Positions 42,074 to 50,980 of a DNA stretch of 64,000 bases are shown here, one piece after another; position 1 is the stretch's first letter, and every line of letters starts with the position of its first letter. The notes beneath the pieces are model-generated. The model was not told the DNA's origin. It did no database searches and was given only the letters and a program-made list of their open reading frames with translations. A program made the position numbers and the translations under genes. This stretch comes from Psychrobacter sp. (lineage in GTDB: Bacteria; Pseudomonadota; Gammaproteobacteria; Pseudomonadales; Moraxellaceae): positions 1 to 64,000 of the forward strand of contig NZ_JAKDJE010000005.1 in NCBI RefSeq assembly GCF_030454045.1, in the 5' to 3' direction.

Positions 42074-42099
42074 AAAAAGACCTCGTTTGAGGTCTTTTT
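42074..42099. terminator. bidirectional terminator, SPFH gene / hemN
   Basis: Perfect 11-bp stem (42074-42084 with 42089-42099), loop GTTT, flanked by A-run and T-run. It lies between convergent genes. Confidence 0.92.
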
Positions 42100-42131
42100 A
42101 ATGGCTAATAATTGTCTGCCAAATCGTTATA

Positions 42132-43703
42132 TCAGATAACTTTTGAGAAACGGTTTTTATGTTTTTTTTCTAAATATTCATCAAATACCATGGCGACATT
42201 GCGACCAAGCAAGCGGCCCCTAGGTAAGACACGAATGCCTGCTGCATCCATATCAATCAGTCTATCTGCTTGCATCTCGCCCAGCTGTTGAATCTCATCA
42301 ATAAAATAGGTAATCGCATCGATACCGAATTTTTGATTCACATCTTTAAAATCAAGATAGTCGTGGCAGAGCAGGTTCATGATGACATATTCACGTAAGC
42401 GATCTTTGATGGACGTTTTAATATATTTCACCGCAGGCATGACCATAGGATTGATTTTCGCCATATCAATCTTAGCTTGGTAGTTCTGTAGATTAGTGTC
42501 ATTTTGCAAGATGTAGCGCGTATTGCTATTGGCAATTTGACTGATGGATGAGACACCAAAGCCCAATAAATCACAATCGCCCATGATGGTGTAGCCCTGA
42601 AAATTACGATGTAATTTTCCTTCGCGCTGTGCAATCGCTAGCTCATCGTCAGGCTTAGCAAAGTGATCGATACCGATATATTGATAGCCCGCTTCGGTTA
42701 GCGTGTTGACGGTGTTGCCGAGCATAGCGAGCTTAGCTGCTGGGCTAGGTAGGTCTTCATCTTTGATCTGACGTTGGGCTTTGAAACGCTCAGGTAGATG
42801 CGCATAGTTAAAGACAGACAGACGATCTGGTGACATCTCAATGATACGTTGTACCGTTTTGTCTAACGTGTCAGGCGTTTGATGCGGCAAACCATAAATC
42901 AGATCGATATTGATGGAGTGAAAACCAAGCCCTCGCGCCTCTGTTAATACATTCTCAATAAGCTCTACTGAGTGCACACGATTGACCGCGATTTGTACTG
43001 TTTCATCTAAGTCTTGCACGCCTAAGCTGATACGGTTGAAACCGAGGTTGCGTAATACCTTGAGCGTATTATCACTCAGCTCACGCGGGTCGATTTCGAT
43101 AGAGTAGTCGCCTTCATTTTCTGGCAAAAACTCAAACTGCGTCTGCAAAAACTCCCACAGCTTAACCATCTCTTCATCGCGCAAAAATGTTGGCGTACCA
43201 CCGCCCAAATGCAGCTGCTTGACCAAGGGCTTATCGCTACCTTCTGGTACAGACAGCAAGCGGCGTTTAAGGGCAATCTCAGCCATTAAATACTGCAGAT
43301 AATCACCAGAGTCGCTATTTTTTTTGGTAATAATCTTATTGCAGGCGCAGTAATAGCAAAGGTGACGGCAAAACGGAATGTGAAAGTATAAAGACAACGG
43401 CGCGCGTGACTCACGATTCTGCAAGATTTTCGTCTCAAGACCAACTGCCTCAAAACCATTTATGCCAATATTTTCAGGTATCGGCGTAAACTCTAGAGCA
43501 GTTGGGTAGGAGGTATAACGTGGTCCTGAACGATTGTACTTATTGATGATGGCCTCATCAAATGCTGGTAGCTGCTTATTAGTGATACTGCCGCGGGTAC
43601 TGGCATAAGGGTTGTCTGGTTGCATAACAGGACGCGTGGTCGACGGCGGCGCTTCCGCATCATTGTAGGGCTGCGGGTTAGTTTGTGCTGAATAATCTGT
43701 CAT
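42132..43703 (-). CDS. hemN: oxygen-independent coproporphyrinogen III oxidase HemN
   Basis: Radical-SAM enzyme decarboxylating coproporphyrinogen III without oxygen. 523 residues from ATG 43703, which has GAGGAA upstream. ATG 43727 lacks a site. The radical-SAM cysteines are in FCRHLCYYCAC (Cys-x3-Cys-x2-Cys), preceded by SLYFHIPFC, and QLHLGGGTPTF follows. The C-terminal HemN domain includes YIGIDHFA and FQGYTIMGDCDLLGFGVSSIS. It is longer than E. coli HemN (457) owing to an N-terminal polar extension of about 50 residues. It is a single gene. Confidence 0.95.
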   Translation of the reverse strand: MTDYSAQTNPQPYNDAEAPPSTTRPVMQPDNPYASTRGSITNKQLPAFDEAIINKYNRSGPRYTSYPTALEFTPIPENIGINGFEAVGLETKILQNRESRAPLSLYFHIPFCRHLCYYCACNKIITKKNSDSGDYLQYLMAEIALKRRLLSVPEGSDKPLVKQLHLGGGTPTFLRDEEMVKLWEFLQTQFEFLPENEGDYSIEIDPRELSDNTLKVLRNLGFNRISLGVQDLDETVQIAVNRVHSVELIENVLTEARGLGFHSINIDLIYGLPHQTPDTLDKTVQRIIEMSPDRLSVFNYAHLPERFKAQRQIKDEDLPSPAAKLAMLGNTVNTLTEAGYQYIGIDHFAKPDDELAIAQREGKLHRNFQGYTIMGDCDLLGFGVSSISQIANSNTRYILQNDTNLQNYQAKIDMAKINPMVMPAVKYIKTSIKDRLREYVIMNLLCHDYLDFKDVNQKFGIDAITYFIDEIQQLGEMQADRLIDMDAAGIRVLPRGRLLGRNVAMVFDEYLEKKHKNRFSKVI

Positions 43704-44000
43704 GCGGTATTCCTCGTTTTGACCCATAGTGGCTATAGCATCGCTTTTTTGTGCTGCCAGATGATAACGTTTGCAGTAACAGCTTGGCTATTATAGCAAC
43801 TGTCTTAAAATATGGTCATTATTATACCAAATCCCTACTTTTAGTATGGTATATCGTGATGGTTTTTAGCATTAATATTGTCGGCTTTGGTTTGAGATGA
43901 TTGTTTTAATGTCCTACCTATATTTTTTATAAAACACGACATTTGCACGCTGATAAATAATACTTTATCATCGATTAATCTCTAATATTAGGAAACGCTG
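43704..44000. other. hemN-comM divergent region
   Basis: Just under 300 bases of AT-rich promoter DNA. No FNR palindrome with both half-sites was recognised for hemN, and no RNA gene is seen. Confidence 0.3.
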
Positions 44001-45146
44001 ATGTCGTTTGCTCAAGTCTATACTCGCTCAGTTGTCGGTTTGCATGCACCTAAAGTCATCATCGAAGTTCACTTATCGCAAGGGTTACCAGCACTAACCA
44101 TCGTTGGTCTACCTGAAGCGGCCGTGCGCGAGAGTAAAGACAGAGTACGCTCTGCCATTCTTAATTCAGGTTTTCAGTTTCCTAATCGGCGTCTAACGAT
44201 TAATTTAGCACCCGCTGATTTACCCAAAGATGGCGCGCGTCTGGACTTGCCGATAGCCATTGGTATATTGGCGGCAAGCGGACAGTTGGAACCGGAGATG
44301 TTATCAGGGTTTGAATTCATTGGCGAGTTGGCACTCAACGGTGAGCTGCGGCAGGTAACTGGTAGCTTGGCTGTCGCTCGCGCGATTAAGACAGAAGGAT
44401 TGGCATCAACGTTGTCGAAAACGTTGTCAAAGGCGAGTGACTCTGTAAAAAATGAGCAACATGTTACCTTACAGAGCGCACCACAATTAATCGTACCGAT
44501 TGACAATGGTCGTGAGGCTAGCCGTGTGGATGGCGTGACGATATTGGCAGCACAGAGCCTCAAGGCCGTCTGTAATCACTTGCAGTCACTGGCGGATCCA
44601 AGCGGATCTTATGACTGCTTGGAGGTGGTCACACCCAGTCCAGCACTGCAGCATGTAGGCTATCAAGTGGATTTAGCCGATGTCAAAGGACAGCACCATG
44701 CCAGACGCGCTCTAGAGATAGCAGCAGCTGGCGGTCATTCGTTATTGTTTACAGGGCCACCGGGTTCTGGCAAAACGCTCATGGCCTCACGTTTGCCGAC
44801 GATATTGCCTGATCTCAGTGATGAGGATGCGCTCGAGGTAGCCAGTACGTATTCAGTAGCAGACAGTGATTACGATTACGGCACACGTCCCTTTAGGCAA
44901 GTGCATCACACCATATCAGCCGTGGCGTTGGTTGGCGGCGGTTCACGGCCCAAACCGGGCGAGATTACGCTTGCTAATAAAGGGGTGTTATTCCTTGATG
45001 AGTTACCAGAATTTGATCGGAGCGTGCTTGAAGTATTACGCCAGCCGTTAGAAGCCAAACAAATCACTATTAGCCGTGCTAACTCTCAAATGACCTTTCC
45101 AGCCAACTTTCAATTAGTCGCTGCTATGAATCCGTGCCCGTTGTAA
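44001..45146 (+). pseudogene. comM: comM (yifB) interrupted by an island
   Basis: The 5' part of comM, the MCM-like helicase that drives branch migration during natural transformation. 381 codons remain of about 500. The N-terminal Lon-protease-like/Mg-chelatase domain ([31 protein letters not shown] region) and Walker [11 protein letters not shown] are intact, and Walker [12 protein letters not shown] is present. The frame stops two codons after AAMNPCP, where intact homologues continue CGY. The last C-terminal domain, including the sensor-2/arginine-finger part, is missing, so the protein should be non-functional. The 3' part is not in this window. Confidence 0.9.
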
Positions 45147-45185
45147 TAGTTCCAAATTAATGGCAAAAAATCTAAATTGATGGCA
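45141..45185. mobile_element. putative left end of a Tn7-like transposon in comM
   Basis: Directly at the comM break the sequence reads TGTAATAG. Two 15-bp near-identical direct repeats follow at 45151-45165 and 45171-45185 (TC[C/T]AAATT[A/G]ATGGCA), 20 bp apart. Tn7-like elements begin with TGT and carry several spaced transposase-binding repeats at each end, and comM is a known target of Tn7-like (Tn6022/AbaR-type) elements. The other end lies outside the window. Confidence 0.55.
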
Positions 45186-45216
45186 CAATAATATCATTGA
45201 TAAATGTGAGAACTAT

Positions 45217-47112
45217 ATGAGCCATTTTTTTACTAAAGACAGTCCTAGAGAAAAATATAAAAATTCCTTCGACATTAGTAACTACATAAAGCCTCATTCT
45301 CAGGTTGATTATGATACAGATGCTAATTCTGAACCTGACCGTAATTATACGATAAATCATTTTAATAAGAATTTTGAATATGTGGTCGTTTGGTATGACA
45401 AGGATTTTATTGCACCTACTAATGCAAGCTCAAGCTCCAACAGCAACGGAACAGTTACCTATGTAGATGTTTTATTCGCTAATTTAACAGAGCCTAAGTA
45501 TATTAAAAAAGAAAATGGAGAAGAAGCTACTAGCTATTTAAAGTTAAGAATTCATATCAACCACATACATAAATTACCTTTCGGTAGTATTTGGAAAAAT
45601 GGTAAGTCAGAAGAGCGCTTTGTTCTTAATTCCTATGAAGTTGAAGTTGAAGATAATTATAATATTCACTCTTTTTCAAAAGCATATTTTGATATGAGAG
45701 TTGGAGCAGAAATAGACCTTAAAGAAAATCCTACATTTGAGGAAACTATCAAAAGAAGCCAACTAATAAATGAAATGCCATTCGATAGTACAAAATACTT
45801 TGAAAAAATAAATGGCTATGATAAAAATCAATTAATAAATATTGAAGATGGTGAACATAAAATTATCGTTCACCCTTTATCTTTATTCATTACCCATTAT
45901 GGGTATTCCATGGATATAAAACGTATTATTAGTAGATATAATTTGGATACTATAGAGAAAAAACTGATTCCAAGAAACAAACAGATCGAAGAAAAAATGA
46001 AGGCCGAGGGAGTTGATGAATATGTTGTATTACCTCCAAAATTCACTCAAAGAGACGCAGTATTTCTACATCAGTTAAAATATAACTTAGACGTATGGAA
46101 AAAAGTTGAGAAAATACACAACAATATTCAAGAGGCTAAAGATAATAAAAAAAGAAACGTTCGAATTGATTTTTGGTATCAACCTTTGACCTTACATATT
46201 AAGGGTATCCCTATCGGGGATAAAATATTATGCGCAAATATTATCGGTATCAGTGAACCTAAACTTGATCCTATTAACCTTGTTCTTCAACCAAAAAGAC
46301 GACTTAGCACTGATGAATCTATAGAGATTCAAGATTTTTTGACAGTAAGGCAGTACATACCACCAGATAATATTGAAGATCTAGATTTTACTCACAACCC
46401 TGTAAATAATCTAACGACTTTAATATTACTCGAACGATTGGAGAGAATTGGTGATCTAGTCATAATCAACAAACTAACAAACGGTATAATTTCTAAACCT
46501 ATTGATGATAGCACACGCTTTGTAAAAGAAGAGATGCCAGAGGAACTAGGTGTAGGAGAGAAAATTGGGAGAGGATCAACAGGTTTAGCCAAGGGACTTT
46601 TTGATGTAAAAGAAGACGATCAATCTCGCTTTAATAAAACTTGGAATCATGCTAAAGAGTACTCGAAACAAAATCATGGAACCGCACGCTGGTTTACTTT
46701 TGGTCAGGGTCTTCAAGAGCAGGACGATTTCTATGTGATGTCTTTAGCCAAGTTACACTCTACTGCTCATGATTTATACTGGCCTGAGTATGTTTTAGTC
46801 ATAGAATTGCAAATTGCGGAAAATAAGTATTATATTTTAGAGTTTGGAGAAGTAAAGTTAAAGAAGAAAAATGACTCAAAAAGCAATGGAACAAGAGTAA
46901 AAGGTTTTAATGGCATCGCTTATAAAACTGACAATGATGAAGATTTTTTCAGTAAGGACGGTAAGCTAGTTGAATTGATAGCAAAAGTTGTAAGTTTAAA
47001 CGGAACTCTAAACTCTGAATTTACTAACTTTTACAATGGGAAGTTAGCTTTGTTTAAGCATCCTAACTCGATTAACAGTAATTGGGTCAGAAACGGTATA
47101 GATAACTTATAA
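45217..47112 (+). CDS. large protein at the island end, possibly TnsE-like
   Basis: 631-residue soluble protein starting 70 bp inside the island. I do not recognise it with confidence. A central segment (FWYQPLTLHIKGIPIGDKILCANIIGIS) and a C-terminal segment (YVLVIELQIAENKYYILEFGEVKL) recall TnsE, the Tn7 targeting protein for replicating DNA. The overall impression is of a TnsE-like or transposon-associated protein. No transposase, ATPase or zinc-finger motif is seen. The gene is AT-rich compared with the chromosome to its left. Its start has a modest GTGAG site. A hypothetical cargo protein is the alternative. Confidence 0.35.
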   Translation: MSHFFTKDSPREKYKNSFDISNYIKPHSQVDYDTDANSEPDRNYTINHFNKNFEYVVVWYDKDFIAPTNASSSSNSNGTVTYVDVLFANLTEPKYIKKENGEEATSYLKLRIHINHIHKLPFGSIWKNGKSEERFVLNSYEVEVEDNYNIHSFSKAYFDMRVGAEIDLKENPTFEETIKRSQLINEMPFDSTKYFEKINGYDKNQLINIEDGEHKIIVHPLSLFITHYGYSMDIKRIISRYNLDTIEKKLIPRNKQIEEKMKAEGVDEYVVLPPKFTQRDAVFLHQLKYNLDVWKKVEKIHNNIQEAKDNKKRNVRIDFWYQPLTLHIKGIPIGDKILCANIIGISEPKLDPINLVLQPKRRLSTDESIEIQDFLTVRQYIPPDNIEDLDFTHNPVNNLTTLILLERLERIGDLVIINKLTNGIISKPIDDSTRFVKEEMPEELGVGEKIGRGSTGLAKGLFDVKEDDQSRFNKTWNHAKEYSKQNHGTARWFTFGQGLQEQDDFYVMSLAKLHSTAHDLYWPEYVLVIELQIAENKYYILEFGEVKLKKKNDSKSNGTRVKGFNGIAYKTDNDEDFFSKDGKLVELIAKVVSLNGTLNSEFTNFYNGKLALFKHPNSINSNWVRNGIDNL

Positions 47113-47176
47113 CACACTTAAAATCTAATCAATTCAAATATAAAAATTAGTATTATTATCGACAACGCGATTATAT

Positions 47177-47563
47177 TCAGAGTAACCTAATAATAGGTAT
47201 ATCTGCTTCTGCCCAGTCTAGCTCATGAAGTTCCTGCTTTGTAAGCCACGATAGGTTATTATGTTCTACTTTTTTTATAGATTCTTTTTCATAAATGCTG
47301 CATCTATAAAAAGTGATATGAACCTTAAAGTCTGGGTACTGATGTTCTATTTTTTTTAATATTGATACTATTTCAATATGTGCATCTAGCTCTTCTAATA
47401 TCTCACGGTGGAGTGCTTGTTCGTGAGTCTCGTTAGACTCAACTTTACCACCCGGAAATTCAAATTTATACGATAGATATTCGAACTTACTTCTTTTCCT
47501 TTGTGCGCATAGATATTTATCGTCGTGCTTTATTACTGCGGCAACAACACTAATCACACTCAT
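47177..47563 (-). CDS. Nudix hydrolase (MutT-like)
   Basis: 128-residue (deoxy)nucleoside triphosphate pyrophosphohydrolase of the MutT group. The Nudix box reads G39-x5-E45-x7-R53-E-I-L-E-E-L, with Asp instead of Gly near its end. VVAAVI near the N-terminus and the FPGGK start of the box are typical. The substrate may be an oxidised or otherwise modified dNTP. It lies in a nucleotide-metabolism-rich island about 1.5 kb from the TS-like/aGPT operon, which makes a modified nucleotide a plausible substrate (inference). Confidence 0.85.
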   Translation of the reverse strand: MSVISVVAAVIKHDDKYLCAQRKRSKFEYLSYKFEFPGGKVESNETHEQALHREILEELDAHIEIVSILKKIEHQYPDFKVHITFYRCSIYEKESIKKVEHNNLSWLTKQELHELDWAEADIPIIRLL

Positions 47564-47586
47564 AACAGCCTCTTACTGGAAAAAAG

Positions 47587-47922
47587 ATGATCATTTCATA
47601 TCAATCAAGAGAACTAAGAGATAGCTCAATAGACGACTTTCTTAGTTTCTATCAGCTTACAGAAGAAGCTAGAGAAAAGCTAAAGTTTATCTTGACGACC
47701 TTAGCAGCAGGGGACACTCTACAAGATATACCTACTCAAAATGACTTCTATTTTGAAAAAGATACTTTGCAAGTCAATTTGACTAGTGATATTGTAGCTC
47801 AATTTTCTATAGCCAATAAGTCACACTTGGGTAAAAGTGCAAGTTACGACTGGGAAACAGTTAGTAGACTAAAACTCAAATACATAGGAGAAAATAGCAA
47901 TGATACACGATTTTCAGCCTAA
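47587..47922 (+). CDS. small protein upstream of the ImmA-type regulator, HigB-like toxin candidate
   Basis: 111-residue protein overlapping the next gene by 23 nt. I see no clear catalytic motif. The size, the position immediately ahead of a HigA/ImmA-like regulator and the overlap suggest the toxin partner of a toxin-antitoxin pair. Sequence features such as the acidic/hydrophobic FYQLTEEAREKLKFIL helix do not establish the family. The ATG at 47587 follows GGAAAAAAG. Confidence 0.45.
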   Translation: MIISYQSRELRDSSIDDFLSFYQLTEEAREKLKFILTTLAAGDTLQDIPTQNDFYFEKDTLQVNLTSDIVAQFSIANKSHLGKSASYDWETVSRLKLKYIGENSNDTRFSA

Positions 47923-49024
47923 TTGGGTTTACCACCCTTCTCAAACCATACTAAAATTTCTGGAAGGAAGTAATGTTGACCCATCTTGTCTGAGTGGCAG
48001 TTTTCTTAAGAAGCTAAACAATCAACAGATAGATATCGATTCCGATACAGCTATTTACCTAGCTCGACTTATAGGTGGGAGTGAAGATTTTTGGTTAAAT
48101 ATACAAAACAACTATGAGAAGAGTATTAGAAGATTTCAAGAGAGCAATATCGATAGCAATTTTGAAGATTACTATACACTTGTTCAAGAGATGAAAAAAA
48201 GATCGTGGTTACCAAGTTCAGATTATAAATACCTTGATCAATTGAACTTAAAAAGTTTTTTTGGTATTTCAGACTTGAGTCCATTAAACGAAGAAAGTAT
48301 ATACAAGAATTTCTTAGGATCAAGGTATAAAAAAATTGGAAGCTATGAATTTTCAACATTGAACATTGCAGCATTTATGCGTATGGCAGAGTTAGAGTTT
48401 AAGAAGCAACATATCCTAAACGATTTCAATAAGTCTCTTTTTATAGAAAAATTACAAGAAATTAAAACCTTATCTAGAAAAAGAGGGTTAAGGAATTTTA
48501 AGAAAGATTTACTAGAAATTTGTATTGAATGCGGTGTAGCCGTAGTGTTCTTAAGCACTTTGGATAAATGCCCTATAAGGGGCGTATCAAAGTTCATAGA
48601 GGGCAAAGGAATGATTGTTATTACTAACAAATACAATCAAGACCACCTCTTTTGGCAGACTTTTTTTCATGAGGCTGCACATCTAATTTTACACCAAGAT
48701 GAAATGACACATTACGATTTTGGTGAACCTAAAGATAATGAACAGCATGATGAGTGCGAAAAGGAAGCTGATGAATTTATGGTTTCACAGTTAATCTACC
48801 CTTTCACCTTAAAAGAGATTGAACAAAAAGTTGATTTTAAATTAGTACGTAGAGACAAACGTTCTAGCTTTGCAAATTTGTGTAGGGTCGCTAACGAAGT
48901 TAATCTGTCACCAAGCCTACTTATAGGAGTATTGAAATCTTCTCAAAAAATAGATTACAGGTATTTTAATGATAGACATAGGCCTATATTCGATAACTCC
49001 TCTATACCAGAGGTACTTAGCTAA
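47900..49024 (+). CDS. HigA-like antitoxin fused to an ImmA/IrrE metallopeptidase
   Basis: 374 residues. The N-terminal region (about 1-75) resembles HigA-type plasmid-maintenance antitoxins (LKKLNNQQIDIDSDTAIYLARL, then GGSEDFWLNIQNNYE). The C-terminal domain is an ImmA/IrrE zinc peptidase with HEAAH at 257-261 and the third-ligand region EKEADEF at 287-293. Such fusions act as self-cleaving or protease-controlled repressors in addiction or defence modules. It is co-transcribed with the overlapping upstream small gene. Confidence 0.8.
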   Translation: MIHDFQPNWVYHPSQTILKFLEGSNVDPSCLSGSFLKKLNNQQIDIDSDTAIYLARLIGGSEDFWLNIQNNYEKSIRRFQESNIDSNFEDYYTLVQEMKKRSWLPSSDYKYLDQLNLKSFFGISDLSPLNEESIYKNFLGSRYKKIGSYEFSTLNIAAFMRMAELEFKKQHILNDFNKSLFIEKLQEIKTLSRKRGLRNFKKDLLEICIECGVAVVFLSTLDKCPIRGVSKFIEGKGMIVITNKYNQDHLFWQTFFHEAAHLILHQDEMTHYDFGEPKDNEQHDECEKEADEFMVSQLIYPFTLKEIEQKVDFKLVRRDKRSSFANLCRVANEVNLSPSLLIGVLKSSQKIDYRYFNDRHRPIFDNSSIPEVLS

Positions 49025-49076
49025 ACCTTGGCATATTATGTAAATAACAGGTGATAAAGGGTAGGGTTTAAATTGA

Positions 49077-49961
49077 CTACCCTTTATAAGTATAAAATAC
49101 ATTAGGTGATTTTTGCCAGTTGCATAATGCGTCTTCCATCTCTTGATAGCCAATTTCGAGGTGATCTGCTAGACCCATAGCGTAGCTATCTAATTGCTTA
49201 TCTGAGAAACTACCAAAGATAAGTTTAGCCCCGTCTTTAGGACCAGTTGACCCAACGATATGGCAGCTATCAGCTTCAACGTTAACCAAATCAGTCTTAG
49301 ATAGCATAGACAAATAGTCAAATGTCGATAATCGCCCAAAGCTATGTATATTGCGTCGAATTACTGGGAAAAGAATTCTAAAATGTTCTTTAGGATCTTC
49401 TAAACTGTTATTTATGAACAGGTTATAATGACCACCATTAACTTTAACAAAGTTTATGTAATCTTCAAGCACTCTAGGTATATCTCTTAAAGTCTTAAAC
49501 TTCGCATGATTACCAAATTTTGGTTTGTTTTGTGAGTTGATAAGATTATCTGCTAACCTAGGAAGTATTTGAGTATTATTACTAGCAACTTCCCACGTCA
49601 ATTTTTCATCTACACCTGAGTATAGTTGCCTCAAGAAATTCCAATTTGATTGGTAATTCTCTGCTGTATAGACTAACAAAAAAGTCAACCAACATGCTTC
49701 ATCATAATTTCTGTCTTTTAGGTATAAAATTGCTCTTACTGGGTCAAAAATGGTGTCTTGAGGGTCTAACCTTCGGGTATCAATATCTCTGTTTGAAACA
49801 GCATTGAAGTATTTAACCCGCTTCATGCTTTCGATAATTTGCATAGCTAAAACCTCATATGAAATTCTAGAAAGCCCGCAAGAAAGCCCTTCGTTTGTAA
49901 GGTATTCGGTAATGTCATTAGCTAATATGACTGAATAATCGATTCTTTCTTGATATTTCAT
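49077..49961 (-). CDS. aGPT-pyrophosphorylase-like protein
   Basis: 294 residues from ATG 49961, whose ribosome binding site TAGGG overlaps the stop codon of the upstream gene. An earlier ATG at 49997 is less likely. It resembles the alpha-glutamyl/putrescinyl-thymine pyrophosphorylase-like family tied to phage base hypermodification. The supporting motif is FDYLSMLSKTDL with SCHIVGSTGPKDGAKLIFG. The first 200 residues are helical. It is third in a DUF4031/TS-like/aGPT operon, so it probably acts on the modified pyrimidine made by the TS-like enzyme. The family call rests on motif memory only. Confidence 0.5.
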   Translation of the reverse strand: MKYQERIDYSVILANDITEYLTNEGLSCGLSRISYEVLAMQIIESMKRVKYFNAVSNRDIDTRRLDPQDTIFDPVRAILYLKDRNYDEACWLTFLLVYTAENYQSNWNFLRQLYSGVDEKLTWEVASNNTQILPRLADNLINSQNKPKFGNHAKFKTLRDIPRVLEDYINFVKVNGGHYNLFINNSLEDPKEHFRILFPVIRRNIHSFGRLSTFDYLSMLSKTDLVNVEADSCHIVGSTGPKDGAKLIFGSFSDKQLDSYAMGLADHLEIGYQEMEDALCNWQKSPNVFYTYKG

Positions 49962-49968
49962 AAACGCC

Positions 49969-50967
49969 CTACTTAAAATTTTTTCTGTTAATTTCATTAA
50001 TTTTTTTATCTAGAAAATAGAGTATAGGGTCACTTCTACATAAATCTCTAAGCTCTTTTAATTCGCTTTGTCTACCTTGCTTAGCGTATGAATAAGACAA
50101 TAGAATTATAGCTATCTCTTGCCAAAATATATCTTTAATGCTGTGGATATCAAAGTCGTCCTGTAAAGACTTTGTTCTCAGCTTTTCTTCTAATTCTTTA
50201 ATGGTATTAAAATCATTCTCTAAATAAGAAGGGTTTATGGGTTCCATCGTAGCTTTGTTTTGCCATCCTTCAATATGTAAAAAATTATCAACTGTAGTTT
50301 TATCCTCATGATAGATATGTAGACTGCCAACGAAGTGTGTATAGATGCCTAATTCTAACGCTTCATTATCCTTCGCTAACTCTGCCCACATGAGTTCTTG
50401 GATAAGGGTAAAACTAAATAAGTCATGTATTAGGCCCTTAGTAGCATCATTAGATCTCATTATTGTAGTCAAGTGGAGAGCATTATCTCTGACGAAGAAC
50501 TGTAATGAACAGGTACAAGGAATGTCTCTAGAGTCGTCCCTAAAAAGATCTTCTTTATCATATATCGATATTACAGCTCTTCGTGTTTCAGGCTTTCGTT
50601 TGAGAAGATCTTTAATCGCTTTAAATTGATTCTTTATACCAAACATTCTAGAACCATACGCACCCAAAACAGGGGCGTTTTCACCTTGTTTATAGTCGAT
50701 AAAATCTCGGTAGTTTGATATGTAATACTCTATGAACTCAATACTATCACTTCCGTTCACGTACCAAAAAAACTCGCCTATACAGCTGATCAGTTTGCTT
50801 CTAGATTCTGAGATACTTAGTCTTGCTCTGGGGTTAGTTAAAATAAGTTGAACATTTCTAATTTCATTGTTTCCCCCTTTTGAAGACTCTACCTCATCTC
50901 CGCAATTTACGATTTGAGAGAAAGTTGAGTTCAATAGATCATCCAACGAATCTTCTTTAATAATCAT
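49969..50967 (-). CDS. thymidylate synthase superfamily enzyme, predicted dCMP-acting
   Basis: 332-residue ThyA-like protein. The catalytic Cys is Cys151 in IPCTCSLQF. The phosphate-binding RSND is at 171-174, the HIY dUMP-ribose contact at 217-219 and the YGSR loop at 104-107. At the position of the invariant TS Asn that reads uracil (motif PFN) this protein has IHD, with Asp182. In T4 dCMP hydroxymethylase Asp is found there and confers cytosine specificity. It is therefore predicted to methylate or hydroxymethylate dCMP. A C-terminal extension of about 70 residues is unlike ThyA. It is the second gene of a leftward operon. Confidence 0.75.
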   Translation of the reverse strand: MIIKEDSLDDLLNSTFSQIVNCGDEVESSKGGNNEIRNVQLILTNPRARLSISESRSKLISCIGEFFWYVNGSDSIEFIEYYISNYRDFIDYKQGENAPVLGAYGSRMFGIKNQFKAIKDLLKRKPETRRAVISIYDKEDLFRDDSRDIPCTCSLQFFVRDNALHLTTIMRSNDATKGLIHDLFSFTLIQELMWAELAKDNEALELGIYTHFVGSLHIYHEDKTTVDNFLHIEGWQNKATMEPINPSYLENDFNTIKELEEKLRTKSLQDDFDIHSIKDIFWQEIAIILLSYSYAKQGRQSELKELRDLCRSDPILYFLDKKINEINRKNFK

Positions 50968-50980
50968 CTTAACACCTTAC

